This document shows, piece by piece, positions 55,686 to 64,000 of a stretch of DNA of 64,000 nucleotides. How positions within the stretch are numbered: the stretch's first letter is position 1; every line of letters begins with the position of its first letter. The notes beneath the pieces were generated by a model that was not told the origin of the DNA, did no database searches, and saw only the letters and a program-made list of their open reading frames with translations. The DNA comes from Limnohabitans sp. (GTDB taxonomy: Bacteria > Pseudomonadota > Gammaproteobacteria > Burkholderiales > Burkholderiaceae_C), in NCBI RefSeq assembly GCF_017848645.1, contig NZ_JAFEIF010000007.1, forward strand, positions 1-64,000, in the 5' to 3' direction. The translations under genes were made by a program, and so were the position numbers.

Positions 55686-55709
55686 ACCCGCCTGAGGCTT
55701 CAGGCGGGT
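55686..55709. terminator. Perfect 10-bp hairpin between convergent genes
   Basis: ACCCGCCTGA (55686-55695) and TCAGGCGGGT (55700-55709) close a GGCT tetraloop, ten bases after the OGT-like stop and 15 before the folA stop. No T tract exists on either strand beyond a few bases, so it may be a weak bidirectional terminator or an mRNA 3'-end stem. Confidence 0.6.
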
Positions 55710-55724
55710 GCTTCTGAAGCTGCT

Positions 55725-56213
55725 TCAAACGTCGTGTTGGTAGCGGACGAAGGCATAAGCCATGCCGCTGGACGAGGTGTGCGCTTCGCGTTGCACCTCG
55801 CGCCAATCTGAGCCCAACACGGGGGCGAAGGCGTCGCCCTCAAAATCCTGCGCGATTTCGGTCACCACCGCGGTGCTGGCCAGGGGTTCGGCCTGGCGGT
55901 AAATCTCGGCGCCACCCATGATCCAGGCATCGGGCGCGTCACCACACAGGCGCATGGCCCCTTCGATGGAGGCTGCACGCAAGGCCCCATCGGCCTGCCA
56001 TTCAGGCTGGCGGGTGATGACGATGTTCAAGCGGCCGGGCAGGGGCCGAAAGCGCTCAGGCAGAGAATCCCAGGTTTTGCGCCCCATGATGACCGGCTGG
56101 CCCAGCGTCACGCGCTTGAAGTGCGCCAGGTCTTCGGGCAGGTGCCAGGGCATCTGGTTGTCTTTGCCAATCGTGCCATTGCGGGCGCGGGCGTAAATCA
56201 GGTGCAGCTTCAT
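55725..56213 (-). CDS. folA: Dihydrofolate reductase
   Basis: 162 residues from ATG 56213. Motifs are 'LIYARARNGTIGKDNQMPWHLPEDLAHFKRVTLGQPVIMGRKTWDSLP', 'LPGRLNIVITRQ', 'DAWIMGGAEIYRQAEPLASTAVVTEI' and 'FEGDAFAPVLGSDWREVQRE'. It reduces dihydrofolate produced by ThyA back to tetrahydrofolate. Eleven bases separate it from the upstream thyA stop, so the two are co-expressed. Confidence 0.95.
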   Translation of the reverse strand: MKLHLIYARARNGTIGKDNQMPWHLPEDLAHFKRVTLGQPVIMGRKTWDSLPERFRPLPGRLNIVITRQPEWQADGALRAASIEGAMRLCGDAPDAWIMGGAEIYRQAEPLASTAVVTEIAQDFEGDAFAPVLGSDWREVQREAHTSSSGMAYAFVRYQHDV

Positions 56214-56224
56214 CAGACCGGGAC

Positions 56225-57064
56225 TCAAACAGCAACGGGCGCCTTGATGGCGGGGTGGCATTCGTAGCCCACGACCTCGAAGTCCTCGAACTCGTAATCA
56301 AAAATCGAAGCGGGTTTGCGCTTGATATTCAAGGTCGGGTACGCCATGGGCGCGCGGCTGAGCTGCAGCTCGACTTGATCGTGGTGGTTGCTGTAAATGT
56401 GGCAGTCACCCCCGGTCCAGATGAAGTCGCCCACGTCCATGTCGCACTGCTGGGCCACCATATGGGTCAGCAGCGCATAGCTGGCAATATTGAAAGGCAC
56501 ACCCAAAAAGATGTCGGCACTGCGCTGGTACAGCTGGCAGCTGAGCTTGGGCTTGTCCCCCACCTTTTGGGGTGGTGCCACATAAAACTGGAAGAACGCA
56601 TGGCAGGGCATGAGCGCCATCTGGTCGAGCTCGGCCACGTTCCAGGCACTCACGATGATGCGGCGGCTGTCCGGGTTGTTTTGGAGGGTGTCCATGACCT
56701 GCTGCATCTGGTCGATGTGGCCGCCGCCCGGCGTGGGCCAGCTGCGCCACTGCACCCCATAAACGGGGCCGAGAGAGCCATCTTCGCGCGCCCATTCGTC
56801 CCAAATGGTGCAGCCGCGCTCTTGCAGCCACTTGACGTTGCTGTCGCCGCGCAAAAACCACAGCAGCTCGACGATGATGGCCCGCAAAAACACCTTTTTG
56901 GTGGTGACCAGCGGGAAACCTTCGTTCAGGTCAAAACGCATCTGGTGGCCAAACACGCTGCGCGTGCCCGTGCCTGTGCGGTCACCTTTTTGCACGCCCG
57001 TCGTGTAGACATGGCGCATGAAGTCTTCGTACTGGCTGCGGATGGGTCTGGCGGATGTGGTCAT
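56225..57064 (-). CDS. thyA: Thymidylate synthase
   Basis: 279 residues from ATG 57064 (a start nine codons earlier is possible). Motifs are '[20 protein letters not shown]', '[32 protein letters not shown]', 'TIWDEWA', '[11 protein letters not shown]', the catalytic Cys in '[13 protein letters not shown]', '[29 protein letters not shown]' and '[16 protein letters not shown]'. It methylates dUMP using methylene-tetrahydrofolate. It lies 26 bases downstream of the FAD oxidase. Confidence 0.97.
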   Translation of the reverse strand: MTTSARPIRSQYEDFMRHVYTTGVQKGDRTGTGTRSVFGHQMRFDLNEGFPLVTTKKVFLRAIIVELLWFLRGDSNVKWLQERGCTIWDEWAREDGSLGPVYGVQWRSWPTPGGGHIDQMQQVMDTLQNNPDSRRIIVSAWNVAELDQMALMPCHAFFQFYVAPPQKVGDKPKLSCQLYQRSADIFLGVPFNIASYALLTHMVAQQCDMDVGDFIWTGGDCHIYSNHHDQVELQLSRAPMAYPTLNIKRKPASIFDYEFEDFEVVGYECHPAIKAPVAV

Positions 57065-57090
57065 GGAGCTGGAGTTTAAATGTTGACGCA

Positions 57091-58533
57091 TCAGGTCAGT
57101 ACGCGACCCGGGTTGAGGATGTTTTTGGGGTCCAGCGCTTTTTTCACGGCCCGCATCATGGCCAGTGCCGTGGGGTCTTTGTAGTGCGGCAGCTTGCCCG
57201 CTTTGAGTTCGCCCACACCGTGCTCGGCGCTGATCGAGCCACCAAAGCGCTTGACCTGGTCAAACACCAGCGTATTGACCTTGTCTTCGAAGTCGCGCAA
57301 GAAGGCTTTGCCGTCACCACCCTCAGGCGCTTGCACGTTGTAGTGCAGGTTGCCGTCGCCCAGGTGCCCAAAGTCGACCATGCGCACGCCCGGCACTTCA
57401 CGCGCCAGCAAGGCGTCGGTCTCGGCCACAAAGTCCGGGATGCGCGAGACCGGGATGCTGATGTCGTGCTTGATGTTCAGGCCTTCTTGCACCTGGGCCA
57501 AGGTGATGCTTTCACGGATGTGCCACAGGCCCCGCGCTTGCGAGAGGCTTTCGGCGACGATGGCATCGCGCACGCAGCCACTGTCCATGGCCGCTTCGAG
57601 CAGGGCTTCAAATTGGCTGCGGGCATGTTGTTCGTTTTCGCTGTCGGAGTTTTCCAGCAACACACACCAAGGGGTGCCTTGCCACAGGGGCACACGCAGC
57701 TGCGGGTAATGCTTGTCCACCAGGCTGAGCGAAAACTGGTTCATGACCTCAAAGCCCGTGAGGCCCGGGCCCAGGCGCTGGTGGGCCAGGCCCAGCAGTT
57801 GCACGGCCGCTTCCATGCTGGGCACGGCGGCCCAAGCGGTCAGTTGTGCGGCGGGTTGGGGGTAGAGCTTCAAGGTGGCGGCGGTGATGATGCCCAGCGT
57901 GCCTTCGCTGCCGATCATCAGGTTGCGCAGGTCGTAACCCGTGTTGTCTTTGCGCAGGCCGCTCAAGCCGTGCCAGACCTCGCCTTGCGCCGTAACGACT
58001 TCCAGGCCCAAACATAACTCGCGGGTGTTGCCGTAGCGCACGACTTGCGTGCCGCCAGCGTTGGTGCCAAGGTTCCCGCCAATGGTGCAGCTGCCTTCGG
58101 CGCCCAGACTCAAGGGGAACAAAAATCCGGCGTTTTCTGCAGCGGCTTGCAGGTTTTGCAACACACAACCGGCTTCGACCGTGATGGTGAGGTTGGCCGG
58201 ATCGATGGCGCGCACCGCGTTCATGCGGGCCATGCTCAGCACGATTTGGGTGCCCGAGGCATCGGGCACGCTGCCTACCACCAGCCCGGTGTTGCCCCCT
58301 TGGGGCACGATGGATGTGCCGGTTGCGGCGCAGGCCTTGACCACAGCAGCCACTTGCGCCGTGTCGCCGGGTCGAACCACGGCCAGGGCGCGGCCATGCA
58401 CGCGCTTGCGCCAGTCTTGTTCCCAGGGGCTCAGGTCGGCGCTGGGGTCTTCGTGGGTCAGCACGTTGGCCGTGCCGCAGATGGCGCGCAGTTGGCCGAT
58501 CAGATCGGTTTGGGGCGAGGTCAGGGTGGTCAT
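57091..58533 (-). CDS. FAD-linked oxidase/dehydrogenase (D-2-hydroxyglutarate-like)
   Basis: 480 residues from ATG 58533. The FAD-binding PCMH part (40-230) has '[36 protein letters not shown]' and '[38 protein letters not shown]', then '[28 protein letters not shown]'. The C-terminal part has '[18 protein letters not shown]' and '[11 protein letters not shown]', typical of GlcD/D-lactate/D-2-hydroxyglutarate dehydrogenases. A D-2-hydroxyacid substrate is likely. It starts 54 bases after DUF2069 and is followed closely by thyA. Confidence 0.88.
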   Translation of the reverse strand: MTTLTSPQTDLIGQLRAICGTANVLTHEDPSADLSPWEQDWRKRVHGRALAVVRPGDTAQVAAVVKACAATGTSIVPQGGNTGLVVGSVPDASGTQIVLSMARMNAVRAIDPANLTITVEAGCVLQNLQAAAENAGFLFPLSLGAEGSCTIGGNLGTNAGGTQVVRYGNTRELCLGLEVVTAQGEVWHGLSGLRKDNTGYDLRNLMIGSEGTLGIITAATLKLYPQPAAQLTAWAAVPSMEAAVQLLGLAHQRLGPGLTGFEVMNQFSLSLVDKHYPQLRVPLWQGTPWCVLLENSDSENEQHARSQFEALLEAAMDSGCVRDAIVAESLSQARGLWHIRESITLAQVQEGLNIKHDISIPVSRIPDFVAETDALLAREVPGVRMVDFGHLGDGNLHYNVQAPEGGDGKAFLRDFEDKVNTLVFDQVKRFGGSISAEHGVGELKAGKLPHYKDPTALAMMRAVKKALDPKNILNPGRVLT

Positions 58534-58587
58534 GAGAAGAAGCAAGGTGGAAAGACGGGCACCAATGACTGCGCGTTGTGCAAAAGA

Positions 58588-59019
58588 TCAGTCGCGGGGC
58601 ACAGGCACAAAGTTACCCGTGGCTTTGGCGGCCTTGAAGCGGATGCGCACATGCAAAGCGCAGGCCACGAACAAGGTGGTGCACAGCAGCGTTTGCAGCG
58701 CGGCCCATCCCGAAGACGGCCAGGCATCACTCCAGGCGCGGACCACGCCTTCGGTGAAGTACAGCCACACCAGCAGGCTGACCCAGCGGTAGGTGTACAT
58801 GCGGTTTTTGAGCAAACCCGCCACCGGGATGCACAAAGGCAGCACCTTGATGGCCCACCAAGAGCCGCCTTCGCGCAGCGGGGCCAGCCAGATTTCCCAG
58901 GCCAGGCCCAGCGCGATCAGGCCGAGCAGGCTGCTCACGGCCAGCCAGCGTGTCATGTCCAAGCCGGCGGGGGAGGCGTCTTGAGGAGAAAGAGGGGGTA
59001 TATCGGAGTTCTGATTCAT
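58588..59019 (-). CDS. DUF2069 membrane protein
   Basis: 143 residues from ATG 59019. Four hydrophobic segments occur at about 25-45, 55-72, 80-95 and 108-125, and 'LKNRMYTYRWVSLLVWLYFTEGVVRAWSD' is the DUF2069 core. The N-terminal 20 residues are polar and acidic. No function is known. Its start is 21 bases from the start of the divergent YihY gene (59041), so the two promoters must overlap each other or the coding sequences. Confidence 0.85.
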   Translation of the reverse strand: MNQNSDIPPLSPQDASPAGLDMTRWLAVSSLLGLIALGLAWEIWLAPLREGGSWWAIKVLPLCIPVAGLLKNRMYTYRWVSLLVWLYFTEGVVRAWSDAWPSSGWAALQTLLCTTLFVACALHVRIRFKAAKATGNFVPVPRD

Positions 59020-59040
59020 TGCGGTGGCATCATACCGGGC

Positions 59041-60294
59041 ATGCAATCAACCTTGTCCAAGACCGGCCTGAGCGAGCACACCCGTTTGTGGTGGCAGGAG
59101 CTGTCGGTGTTTCCCTGGCGTCAGATGGGCGGCGTTCTGGCCGAACGCTTTCGCGACGCGCGATTGGGCGTCAGTGCCAGCTCGCTCACCTTCACCACCG
59201 TGTTGGCCTTGGTGCCCTTGTTTGCGCTGGGCCTGGCGGTGTTTTCGGCTTTTCCGGTGTTTGGCAAGTTCCAGGACACGATCCAGCGCTGGCTGATCGA
59301 AAGCCTGGTGCCCGAGAGCATTGCCCGCCAGGTGCTGAGCTATTTGACGCAGTTTTCGCGCAAGGCCAGCCGCTTGGGCACGGCGGGTTTGGTGGCGGTG
59401 CTCTTGTCGGCCGTGTTCCTGATGGTGACCATCGAGCGCACCCTGGGCCAAATCTGGCGGGTGCAACGCCAGCGGCCCTTGCCCCAACGGGTCTTGCTTT
59501 ATTGGTCGGCCATCACGCTGGGGCCCCTGCTTCTGGGTGGCAGCTTGGCCATCACCTCGTATGTGGTCACGGCGTCGCGCGATGTGGTGGATGCCTTGCC
59601 GGGATCAGTGCGGTGGTTGCTCGACAGTTTTGAGTTTTTCTTGCTCACCGCCTGCGTGAGCGGCCTTTACTTTTATGTGCCTTACACCCGGGTGCGTTGG
59701 CGCCATGCCATCACCGCTGGTTTCCTGGTCGCCGCTTCGCTGGAGCTGGCCAAAAAAGGCATGGCCTTCTATTTGCTGGAAGTGCCCACCTATTCGCTGG
59801 TCTACGGGGCCTTTGCGGCGGTGCCGATTTTGCTGGTCTGGATTTATGTGACCTGGCTGCTGGTTTTGCTGGGGGCGGTGCTGGCGTCCAGTTTGCCGGA
59901 GCTGGGGCGCGAGCAGTGGCGAAAACCTGAGGGGGCTGGCTGGTCCTTCAGGCTGGCCCTGGAGGTGCTGGCCGAGTTGAATGCCGCCAAGATGACGGAG
60001 CAGCGGGGCTGGAGTGCCGGGGCTTTGGCTGCCCGCTTGCGTGTGGAGCTGGGCGAGTTGCAGCACGTTTTGGTGGTCTTGCAAGGGCTCGACTGGGTAG
60101 GGCGCCTGACCGAGCAAAACGACCAAGGCCAGGCCCGGCAGGTGTTGCTGATCGACCCGGCCCAGGCCAGCGTCGCCCCTCTGGCCGACCGCTTGCTGGT
60201 GTTGCGCGGGTCGGCAGCAGACCCGTTGTGGGTGAAAACCGGGTTGGACCAAATCCGGGTGGCGCAGTTGCTGCCCCCGGCGCGCGCGCTTTGA
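59041..60294 (+). CDS. YihY/UPF0761 family membrane protein
   Basis: 417 residues from ATG 59041, the start that gives 'MQSTLSKTGLSEHTRLWWQELSVFPWRQMGGVLAERFRDARLGVSASSLTFTTVLALVPL'. The YihY (RNase BN-misnamed) core of six membrane helices follows to about 270, with 'LGTAGLVAVLLSAVFLMVTIERTLGQIWRVQRQRPLPQRVLLYWSAITLGPLLLGGSL' and 'YVPYTRVRWRHAITAGFLVAASLELAKKGMAFYL'. A C-terminal soluble extension of about 130 residues ('LRVELGELQHVLVVLQGLDWVGRLTEQND') looks winged-helix-like. Transport or lipid-related roles are suggested for this family but unproven. Confidence 0.88.
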   Translation: MQSTLSKTGLSEHTRLWWQELSVFPWRQMGGVLAERFRDARLGVSASSLTFTTVLALVPLFALGLAVFSAFPVFGKFQDTIQRWLIESLVPESIARQVLSYLTQFSRKASRLGTAGLVAVLLSAVFLMVTIERTLGQIWRVQRQRPLPQRVLLYWSAITLGPLLLGGSLAITSYVVTASRDVVDALPGSVRWLLDSFEFFLLTACVSGLYFYVPYTRVRWRHAITAGFLVAASLELAKKGMAFYLLEVPTYSLVYGAFAAVPILLVWIYVTWLLVLLGAVLASSLPELGREQWRKPEGAGWSFRLALEVLAELNAAKMTEQRGWSAGALAARLRVELGELQHVLVVLQGLDWVGRLTEQNDQGQARQVLLIDPAQASVAPLADRLLVLRGSAADPLWVKTGLDQIRVAQLLPPARAL

Positions 60295-60318
60295 TGGGGC
60301 GGTTCGGGGCCGGATCGC

Positions 60319-60642
60319 TCAAAAACTCACACGACCGCGCCACATGTCGCGGTACATGACCCAGTCGCCCATGAAGCTGTAGAGCGGGCGTTTGAAGCTG
60401 GCGGGTTTGTTTTTCTCGAACACAAAATGCCCGATCCAGGCGCAGCCGTAACCACAAAGCAGGGCATACAAAAAGTACTGCGGTTTGCCAGTCACGGCCA
60501 ACATCGCCAGACACATCAGGCTCAGCGTACTGCCCACAAAATGCATGCGGCGGCAGGTCCGGTCACTGTGCTCGCTCAAATAAAAGGGGTAGAACTCGGC
60601 AAAGCTGTTGTGCTGAGGCGTTTGTGTTTCGGTGGTGTTCAT
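60319..60642 (-). CDS. Mpo1-like/DUF962 membrane protein
   Basis: 107 residues from ATG 60642 with AGGAG seven bases upstream. 'SFAEFYPFYLSEHSDRTCRRMHFVGSTLSLMCLAMLAVTGKPQYFLYALLCGYGCAWIGHFVFEKNKPASFKRPLYSFMGDWVMYRDMWRG' is the DUF962/YGL010w pattern, with conserved histidines H22, H34 and H68 and two or three hydrophobic helices. Yeast Mpo1 is an iron-dependent 2-hydroxy fatty acid dioxygenase, so a fatty-acid oxidation role is plausible. It follows the P450 by 17 bases. Confidence 0.85.
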   Translation of the reverse strand: MNTTETQTPQHNSFAEFYPFYLSEHSDRTCRRMHFVGSTLSLMCLAMLAVTGKPQYFLYALLCGYGCAWIGHFVFEKNKPASFKRPLYSFMGDWVMYRDMWRGRVSF

Positions 60643-60659
60643 GGCTTGTCTCCTGGTGT

Positions 60660-61988
60660 TTATTGGATCGAAAACGGCGCGTGCAAGAAGCCGCGAAACC
60701 GTGCCCGGCCGCCGCGCTGGGGCGCTTGCGTGAGCTGGTAATTGGGAAAGCGCTGCAAAAAGCGACCAATCGCGATGCGGCCCTCCAGTCGCGCCAGGCT
60801 CAGGCCCGCGCACTGGTGCACGCCAAAGCCAAAGGCCAGATGCTTGTTGCCAGTGCGGCGCAGGTCCAGCTGTTCGGGGTTGTCGTAAACGGCAGGGTCG
60901 CGGTTGGCTGCGCCAATGCACAGCGTGACCAGTGCGCCCGCAGGCAAGTCGACGCCGTTGACCTGTGTGGCCTGAACCGCGCGGCGGTTGCTCAGTTGGT
61001 TGGACGATTCAAAGCGCAAAAACTCGTCCACGGCCAGCCCCATGATCTGATCACGTTCTTCATCGCTGGCGGCTTGCTTCAGGTCGGCTTTGAGTCGTTC
61101 GCGCTGCTCAGGCCATTCCTGCAGGCTGATGAGCGCGTTGCCAATCAGGTTGGTGGTGGTTTCATGCCCTGCATTGAGCAGGAACACGCAGTTTTGCAGC
61201 AGCTCGACTTCGCTCAGGGCTTCTCCATTTTCCTCACCCTGGATCAAGCGGGTCAGCACGTCGTGCTCCGGGTCACCCGGATGCAATCGCCGATCCGCCA
61301 CCAACTGGCGCAGATAGGCCAGAAACTCGCTCACGCTGCGGTGGCCCCGCTCTTCCTGCTCAGGGCTCAGGGCGGGCTCCAGCGCCCCCAAAATGGCCAG
61401 CGACCAGCCGCGCAGCGGTTCGCGCTCGGCGTGCGGTACGCCCAGCAAGTTGCCGATGATCTCGACCGGAATGGCCGATGCAAAGTCTTCGATCAGGTCG
61501 CCACCGCCTTGCGCCTCGATCTTGTCCAGCAGGCTGTCCACCAGCAGCACCAGGCCCGGCTCCATGGCTTCAATCGCGCGGCGGGTCAGTGCGCCCCTGA
61601 TCAAGCGGCGCACCCGGGTGTGCAGGGGTGGGTCGTTGAAGACCAGGCTGCTCGTGTGGTGCTCAAACAGCGGGGAGACACCGCTTGCTGTGGCGTAGGG
61701 TGGCTGGTTGAAAGGCGCGTGGTTGTATTTGGGGCCGAATTCAACCTGCTTGTCAGAGCTGAAGACCTTGGCGTCGCGGTACACCGCCACCAGATCGGCG
61801 TGGCGCGTGAGGAAGTACGAGCCGTCGGGCATGCGCTTGAAGGGCTCGGCTTCGCGCAGCGCGGCGTAGACCGGGTACGGGTTGTCCAGAAAGTCGCGCG
61901 GCAAGGCCCGCAGGTCCAGGCCTTGGGCCAACTCGCGGGCCCTTTCAGCCGACAAGGGCGGGGTGATGTGGGCAGCCAGTGAGTTCAT
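60660..61988 (-). CDS. Cytochrome P450
   Basis: 442 residues. The I-helix motif is 'LLNAGHETTTNLIGNALI', the K-helix ExxR is in 'VDEFLRFESS' (E-F-L-R) and the heme loop 'FGFGVHQCAG' carries the Cys thiolate. Substrate-side marks are 'VFNDPPLHTRVRRLIRGALTRRAIEAMEP' and 'QATQVNGVDLPAGALVTLCIGAANRDPAVYDNPEQLDLRR'. A soluble class I bacterial P450, needing a ferredoxin and reductase not seen here. It lies between an alpha/beta hydrolase (40 bases upstream) and the Mpo1-like protein. Confidence 0.92.
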   Translation of the reverse strand: MNSLAAHITPPLSAERARELAQGLDLRALPRDFLDNPYPVYAALREAEPFKRMPDGSYFLTRHADLVAVYRDAKVFSSDKQVEFGPKYNHAPFNQPPYATASGVSPLFEHHTSSLVFNDPPLHTRVRRLIRGALTRRAIEAMEPGLVLLVDSLLDKIEAQGGGDLIEDFASAIPVEIIGNLLGVPHAEREPLRGWSLAILGALEPALSPEQEERGHRSVSEFLAYLRQLVADRRLHPGDPEHDVLTRLIQGEENGEALSEVELLQNCVFLLNAGHETTTNLIGNALISLQEWPEQRERLKADLKQAASDEERDQIMGLAVDEFLRFESSNQLSNRRAVQATQVNGVDLPAGALVTLCIGAANRDPAVYDNPEQLDLRRTGNKHLAFGFGVHQCAGLSLARLEGRIAIGRFLQRFPNYQLTQAPQRGGRARFRGFLHAPFSIQ

Positions 61989-62028
61989 GTTGTAGGCGCG
62001 TACCGCTGTGCGCGAAGGGTTGTCACGC

Positions 62029-62847
62029 TCACGGTTTTAAAAAATCTTTGAGCGCCTGCAAGACGCCCTCGGGGGCTTCGGTCATGAGCGAATGGCCGGC
62101 GGGCAGCTTGACCACCTTGGGCTCCTTGCACAGGTCAATCAGGCTTTGCGCCGCTTTGGGCGGCGTCATCTGGTCGGCGTTGCCCAGCACAAACAGGGTG
62201 GGGCAGGCCACTTGCGGCATGGCGGCTTCTGCACCACGGTAGTCGTCGCAGGCCTTGAAGCCGGTGTGGAACACGTTGACCTGCGTGTTGCTTGCCAATA
62301 CGCGGCGCATGAGCGCCTTGCTGCCGCCATACAGCCAGGTGCCGGGGCCCAAGGCTGAAGGGGGCGGTGCCAGCGTGGAGTGCGAAAAGCTGTTGACCAT
62401 GTCAATCGCCTTGAAGGGTGCGCTGACCGACAGATCAAGCAAGGCAGGCGACACGCGCATCGGGTAGGCCGTTCCCACCATGACCAGGTGGCTCACGCGC
62501 CCGGGGTGGGCTTGCGTGTCGCGGGCCGCTGCTTCCAGGGCGATGAGCGAGCCAAAGCTGTGGCCGATCAGCGCGGCTTTTTCAATCTTCAGCGCATCGA
62601 GCAGGGCGATGACGGTGTCGGCCGCTTCTTCCACGCTTTGCGGCGGTGTGCCTTCGCTTTTGCAGTGCCCGGGCAGGTCAATCGCCAGCACGTTCCAGCC
62701 GTGGTGGGCCATGTAGCGGGTTTGCAAAATCCAGACGCTGTGGTCGTTGAGCACGCCGTGGATGAACACGGCGGTAGGCTGCGCGGGGTTGAAGGGCTTG
62801 CCGCCGGTATAAGCGTAGAGCGTGTGGGTGGGCAGTGGAATGTGCAT
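62029..62847 (-). CDS. Alpha/beta hydrolase
   Basis: 272 residues. 'AVFIHGVLNDHSVWILQTRYMAHHGWNVLAIDLPGHCKSEG' holds the oxyanion HG, S97 is in the nucleophile elbow 'GHSFGS', the acid is D in 'LGNADQMTPPKAA' and the His in 'LPAGHSLMTEAP'. Cytoplasmic, no signal peptide. It resembles small-molecule esterases and lipolytic acyl hydrolases. It starts 13 bases after the GNAT gene stop and precedes the P450 by 40 bases, so it probably works on the same set of compounds. Confidence 0.87.
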   Translation of the reverse strand: MHIPLPTHTLYAYTGGKPFNPAQPTAVFIHGVLNDHSVWILQTRYMAHHGWNVLAIDLPGHCKSEGTPPQSVEEAADTVIALLDALKIEKAALIGHSFGSLIALEAAARDTQAHPGRVSHLVMVGTAYPMRVSPALLDLSVSAPFKAIDMVNSFSHSTLAPPPSALGPGTWLYGGSKALMRRVLASNTQVNVFHTGFKACDDYRGAEAAMPQVACPTLFVLGNADQMTPPKAAQSLIDLCKEPKVVKLPAGHSLMTEAPEGVLQALKDFLKP

Positions 62848-62860
62848 GGTGGGTCGAGGT

Positions 62861-63280
62861 TCAAAGGTCCGGGATCAGGCGTTTGCCCATGCTGACGACT
62901 TGGTCGTCGCGGTAACCCAGCGATTCGTAAAAAGCCAGCACTTGGGCGTTGCTGGCGCGCACTTGCAAATTGATTTTGGGGCAGCCCGAGGCCAGCAACA
63001 GGGCTTCGCCATGCTGCATCATGGCCTTGGCGTGGCCTTGTCTTTGGTGGTCCGGCGAGACGGCCAGGTAGTTCACCCAGCCGCGATGGCCTTCGTAGCC
63101 GAACATGGCGCTGGCCATCAAGCGGCCCTGCACTTCGCCCACCAAAAACAGGTCCGGGCGCACTTGCAACTTTCGGGCGATGTCCTTGTGGGGATCGTTC
63201 CAGGGGCGTGTCAGATCGCAGCTTTGCCACAAAGCCACCACGGCAGCTTCGTCAGAACTTTGGTAGGCGCGGATCTGCAT
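62861..63280 (-). CDS. GNAT acetyltransferase, YpeA-like
   Basis: 139 residues. 'IRAYQSSDEAAVVALWQSCDLTRPWNDPHKDIARKLQVRPDLFLVGEVQGRLMASAMFGYEGHRGWVNYLAVSPDHQRQGHAKAMMQHGEALL' shows the GNAT fold, with the acetyl-CoA loop 'QRQGHAKAM' and the closing 'ASNAQVLAFYESLGYRDDQVVSMGKRL'. It matches the E. coli YpeA type closely. Substrate unknown. Five bases after the metY-like stop. Confidence 0.9.
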   Translation of the reverse strand: MQIRAYQSSDEAAVVALWQSCDLTRPWNDPHKDIARKLQVRPDLFLVGEVQGRLMASAMFGYEGHRGWVNYLAVSPDHQRQGHAKAMMQHGEALLLASGCPKINLQVRASNAQVLAFYESLGYRDDQVVSMGKRLIPDL

Positions 63281-63285
63281 GGCGC

Positions 63286-64000
63286 TCAGGCCTTTTCTGC
63301 GGCCTTGAGCGCCTTTTTCAGGTCGTCGATCAGGTCGGCTGGGTCTTCCAGACCAATCGACAGCCGAATCGTGCCCGGGCCGATGCCGCCAGCGGCCAGT
63401 GCTTCGTCTGTCATGCGGAAATGCGTGGTGCTGGCCGGGTGGATCACCAGGCTTCGGCAGTCGCCCACATTGGCCAGGTGGCTGAAGACCTTGAGGGTCT
63501 CGATGAACTTTTGGCCTTGGGCGCGGCTGCCTTTGATGTCGAAGCTGAACACCGAGCCTGCGCCGCGTGGCAGGAGCTTTTGCGCCAAAGCGTGCGAGGG
63601 GTGGCTCTCCAGCAAGGGGTGTCCCACGCGGCTGACGAGCGGGTGCGCGGCCAGAAACTCGACCACTTTGGCGGTGTTCTCCATGTGCCGGGCCATGCGC
63701 AGCGGCAGGGTTTCGATGCCTTGCAAAATCAGCCAGGCGGTGTGCGGGCTCATGCAGGCACCAAAGTCGCGCAGGCCCTCGCGCCGTGCACGCAGCAAGA
63801 AGGCGCCCACGGTGCTTTCTTCGCTGAACACCATATTGTGAAAGCCTTCATAGGCTTGGCTCAGTTCGGCAAATTTGCCCGATTGGTCCCAGTCAAAACT
63901 GCCGCCATCGACCACCACGCCGCCCACCACCGTGCCGTGGCCCGACAAGAACTTGGTGGCCGAGTGGTAGACCAGATCGGCCCCGTGGTCAAAAGGCTTG
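63286..64000 (-). CDS. O-acetylhomoserine sulfhydrylase-like PLP enzyme, 3' part
   Basis: The gene runs off the right window edge. Reading the minus strand from 64000, the frame gives 'PFDHGADLVYHSATKFLSGHG', with the PLP-binding lysine at 63952-63954 (SATKF), a strong sign of a Cys/Met-metabolism PLP-dependent enzyme. The rest, 'GVVVDGGSFDWDQSGKF', 'EESTVGAFLLRARREGLRDFGACMSPHTAWLILQGIETLPLRMARHMENTAKVVEFL', 'SHLANVGDCRSLVIHPASTTHFRMTDEALAAGGIGPGTIRLSIGLED', fits O-acetylhomoserine (thiol)-lyase (MetY). It should make homocysteine from O-acetylhomoserine and sulfide. About 240 of about 430 residues are present. Confidence 0.88.
   Translation of the reverse strand, partial: KPFDHGADLVYHSATKFLSGHGTVVGGVVVDGGSFDWDQSGKFAELSQAYEGFHNMVFSEESTVGAFLLRARREGLRDFGACMSPHTAWLILQGIETLPLRMARHMENTAKVVEFLAAHPLVSRVGHPLLESHPSHALAQKLLPRGAGSVFSFDIKGSRAQGQKFIETLKVFSHLANVGDCRSLVIHPASTTHFRMTDEALAAGGIGPGTIRLSIGLEDPADLIDDLKKALKAAEKA

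Overview
The window reads as ordinary chromosome of a betaproteobacterium of the order Burkholderiales. Best guess is family Comamonadaceae (Limnohabitans/Rhodoferax-like). The grounds are GC-rich coding (around 60 % by eye), the gene order pyrG-kdsA-DUF1330-eno-ftsB, a ParE/ParC pair, a liv-type transporter beside a sigma-54 activator, and protein styles typical of that family. No rRNA, tRNA, CRISPR array, insertion sequence or prophage was recognised. Both edges cut genes: an Ig-repeat adhesin on the left and a MetY-like enzyme on the right.

Layout. 1-4442: 3' part of a large secreted Ig-repeat protein, two tandem paralogous Cys/His small exported proteins, a solute-binding protein with a twin-Arg-like leader, and a convergent orphan FixJ-type regulator. 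4575-12039: a PAS/AAA+/Fis sigma-54 activator facing a branched-chain-amino-acid-type ABC transporter operon (binding protein, LivG, LivF, LivH, LivM) ending in a translationally coupled alpha/beta hydrolase. A good -24/-12 promoter and a perfect inverted repeat lie between activator and operon. 12133-17099: an Fbp-type ABC importer and a HAD phosphatase. 17177-22320 (minus): NadR-like ATPase, ftsB, eno, DUF1330, kdsA, pyrG. 22611-26592: coaBC, dut, a SlyD-like isomerase (minus), an RoxA-type oxygenase and a small Ala/Pro lipoprotein with a strongly structured leader. 26612-30662 (minus): bamC, dapA, a methyltransferase, a 39-residue membrane peptide and an MFS transporter. 30764-35206: parE and parC, separated by a REPIN-like repeat. 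35394-38689: a metzincin-like lipoprotein, then a minus-strand run of small genes (RidA, DUF2164, lipoprotein, flavin reductase, DUF1993).

38828-51526 holds the most unusual block, a divergent amidoligase/transglutaminase system. On the minus strand it has transglutaminase-DUF2126, a fused ATP-grasp/alpha-E protein and a second transglutaminase. On the plus strand a second ATP-grasp and alpha-E are separate genes. A comEC gene sits between the two halves. The chemistry of such systems is predicted rather than proven: ATP-dependent peptide-bond formation plus transglutaminase-fold cleavage or transfer.

51635-64000 contains xthA; a methyltransferase divergent from a TPR/O-GlcNAc-transferase-like protein; a minus-strand DUF2069, FAD-oxidase, thyA, folA run; a YihY-type membrane protein; and a tight minus-strand run metY, GNAT, alpha/beta hydrolase, cytochrome P450, Mpo1-like membrane protein.

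Strongest leads: the sigma-54 control region at 6098-6251, the structured leader at 26232-26312, the two-part amidoligase block, two REPIN-like elements with GTAG heads, the 39-residue coupled membrane peptide at 29335-29454, the tandem Cys/His exported pair and the metzincin-like lipoprotein. All functional statements rest on reading the sequence and family knowledge; no search was run.
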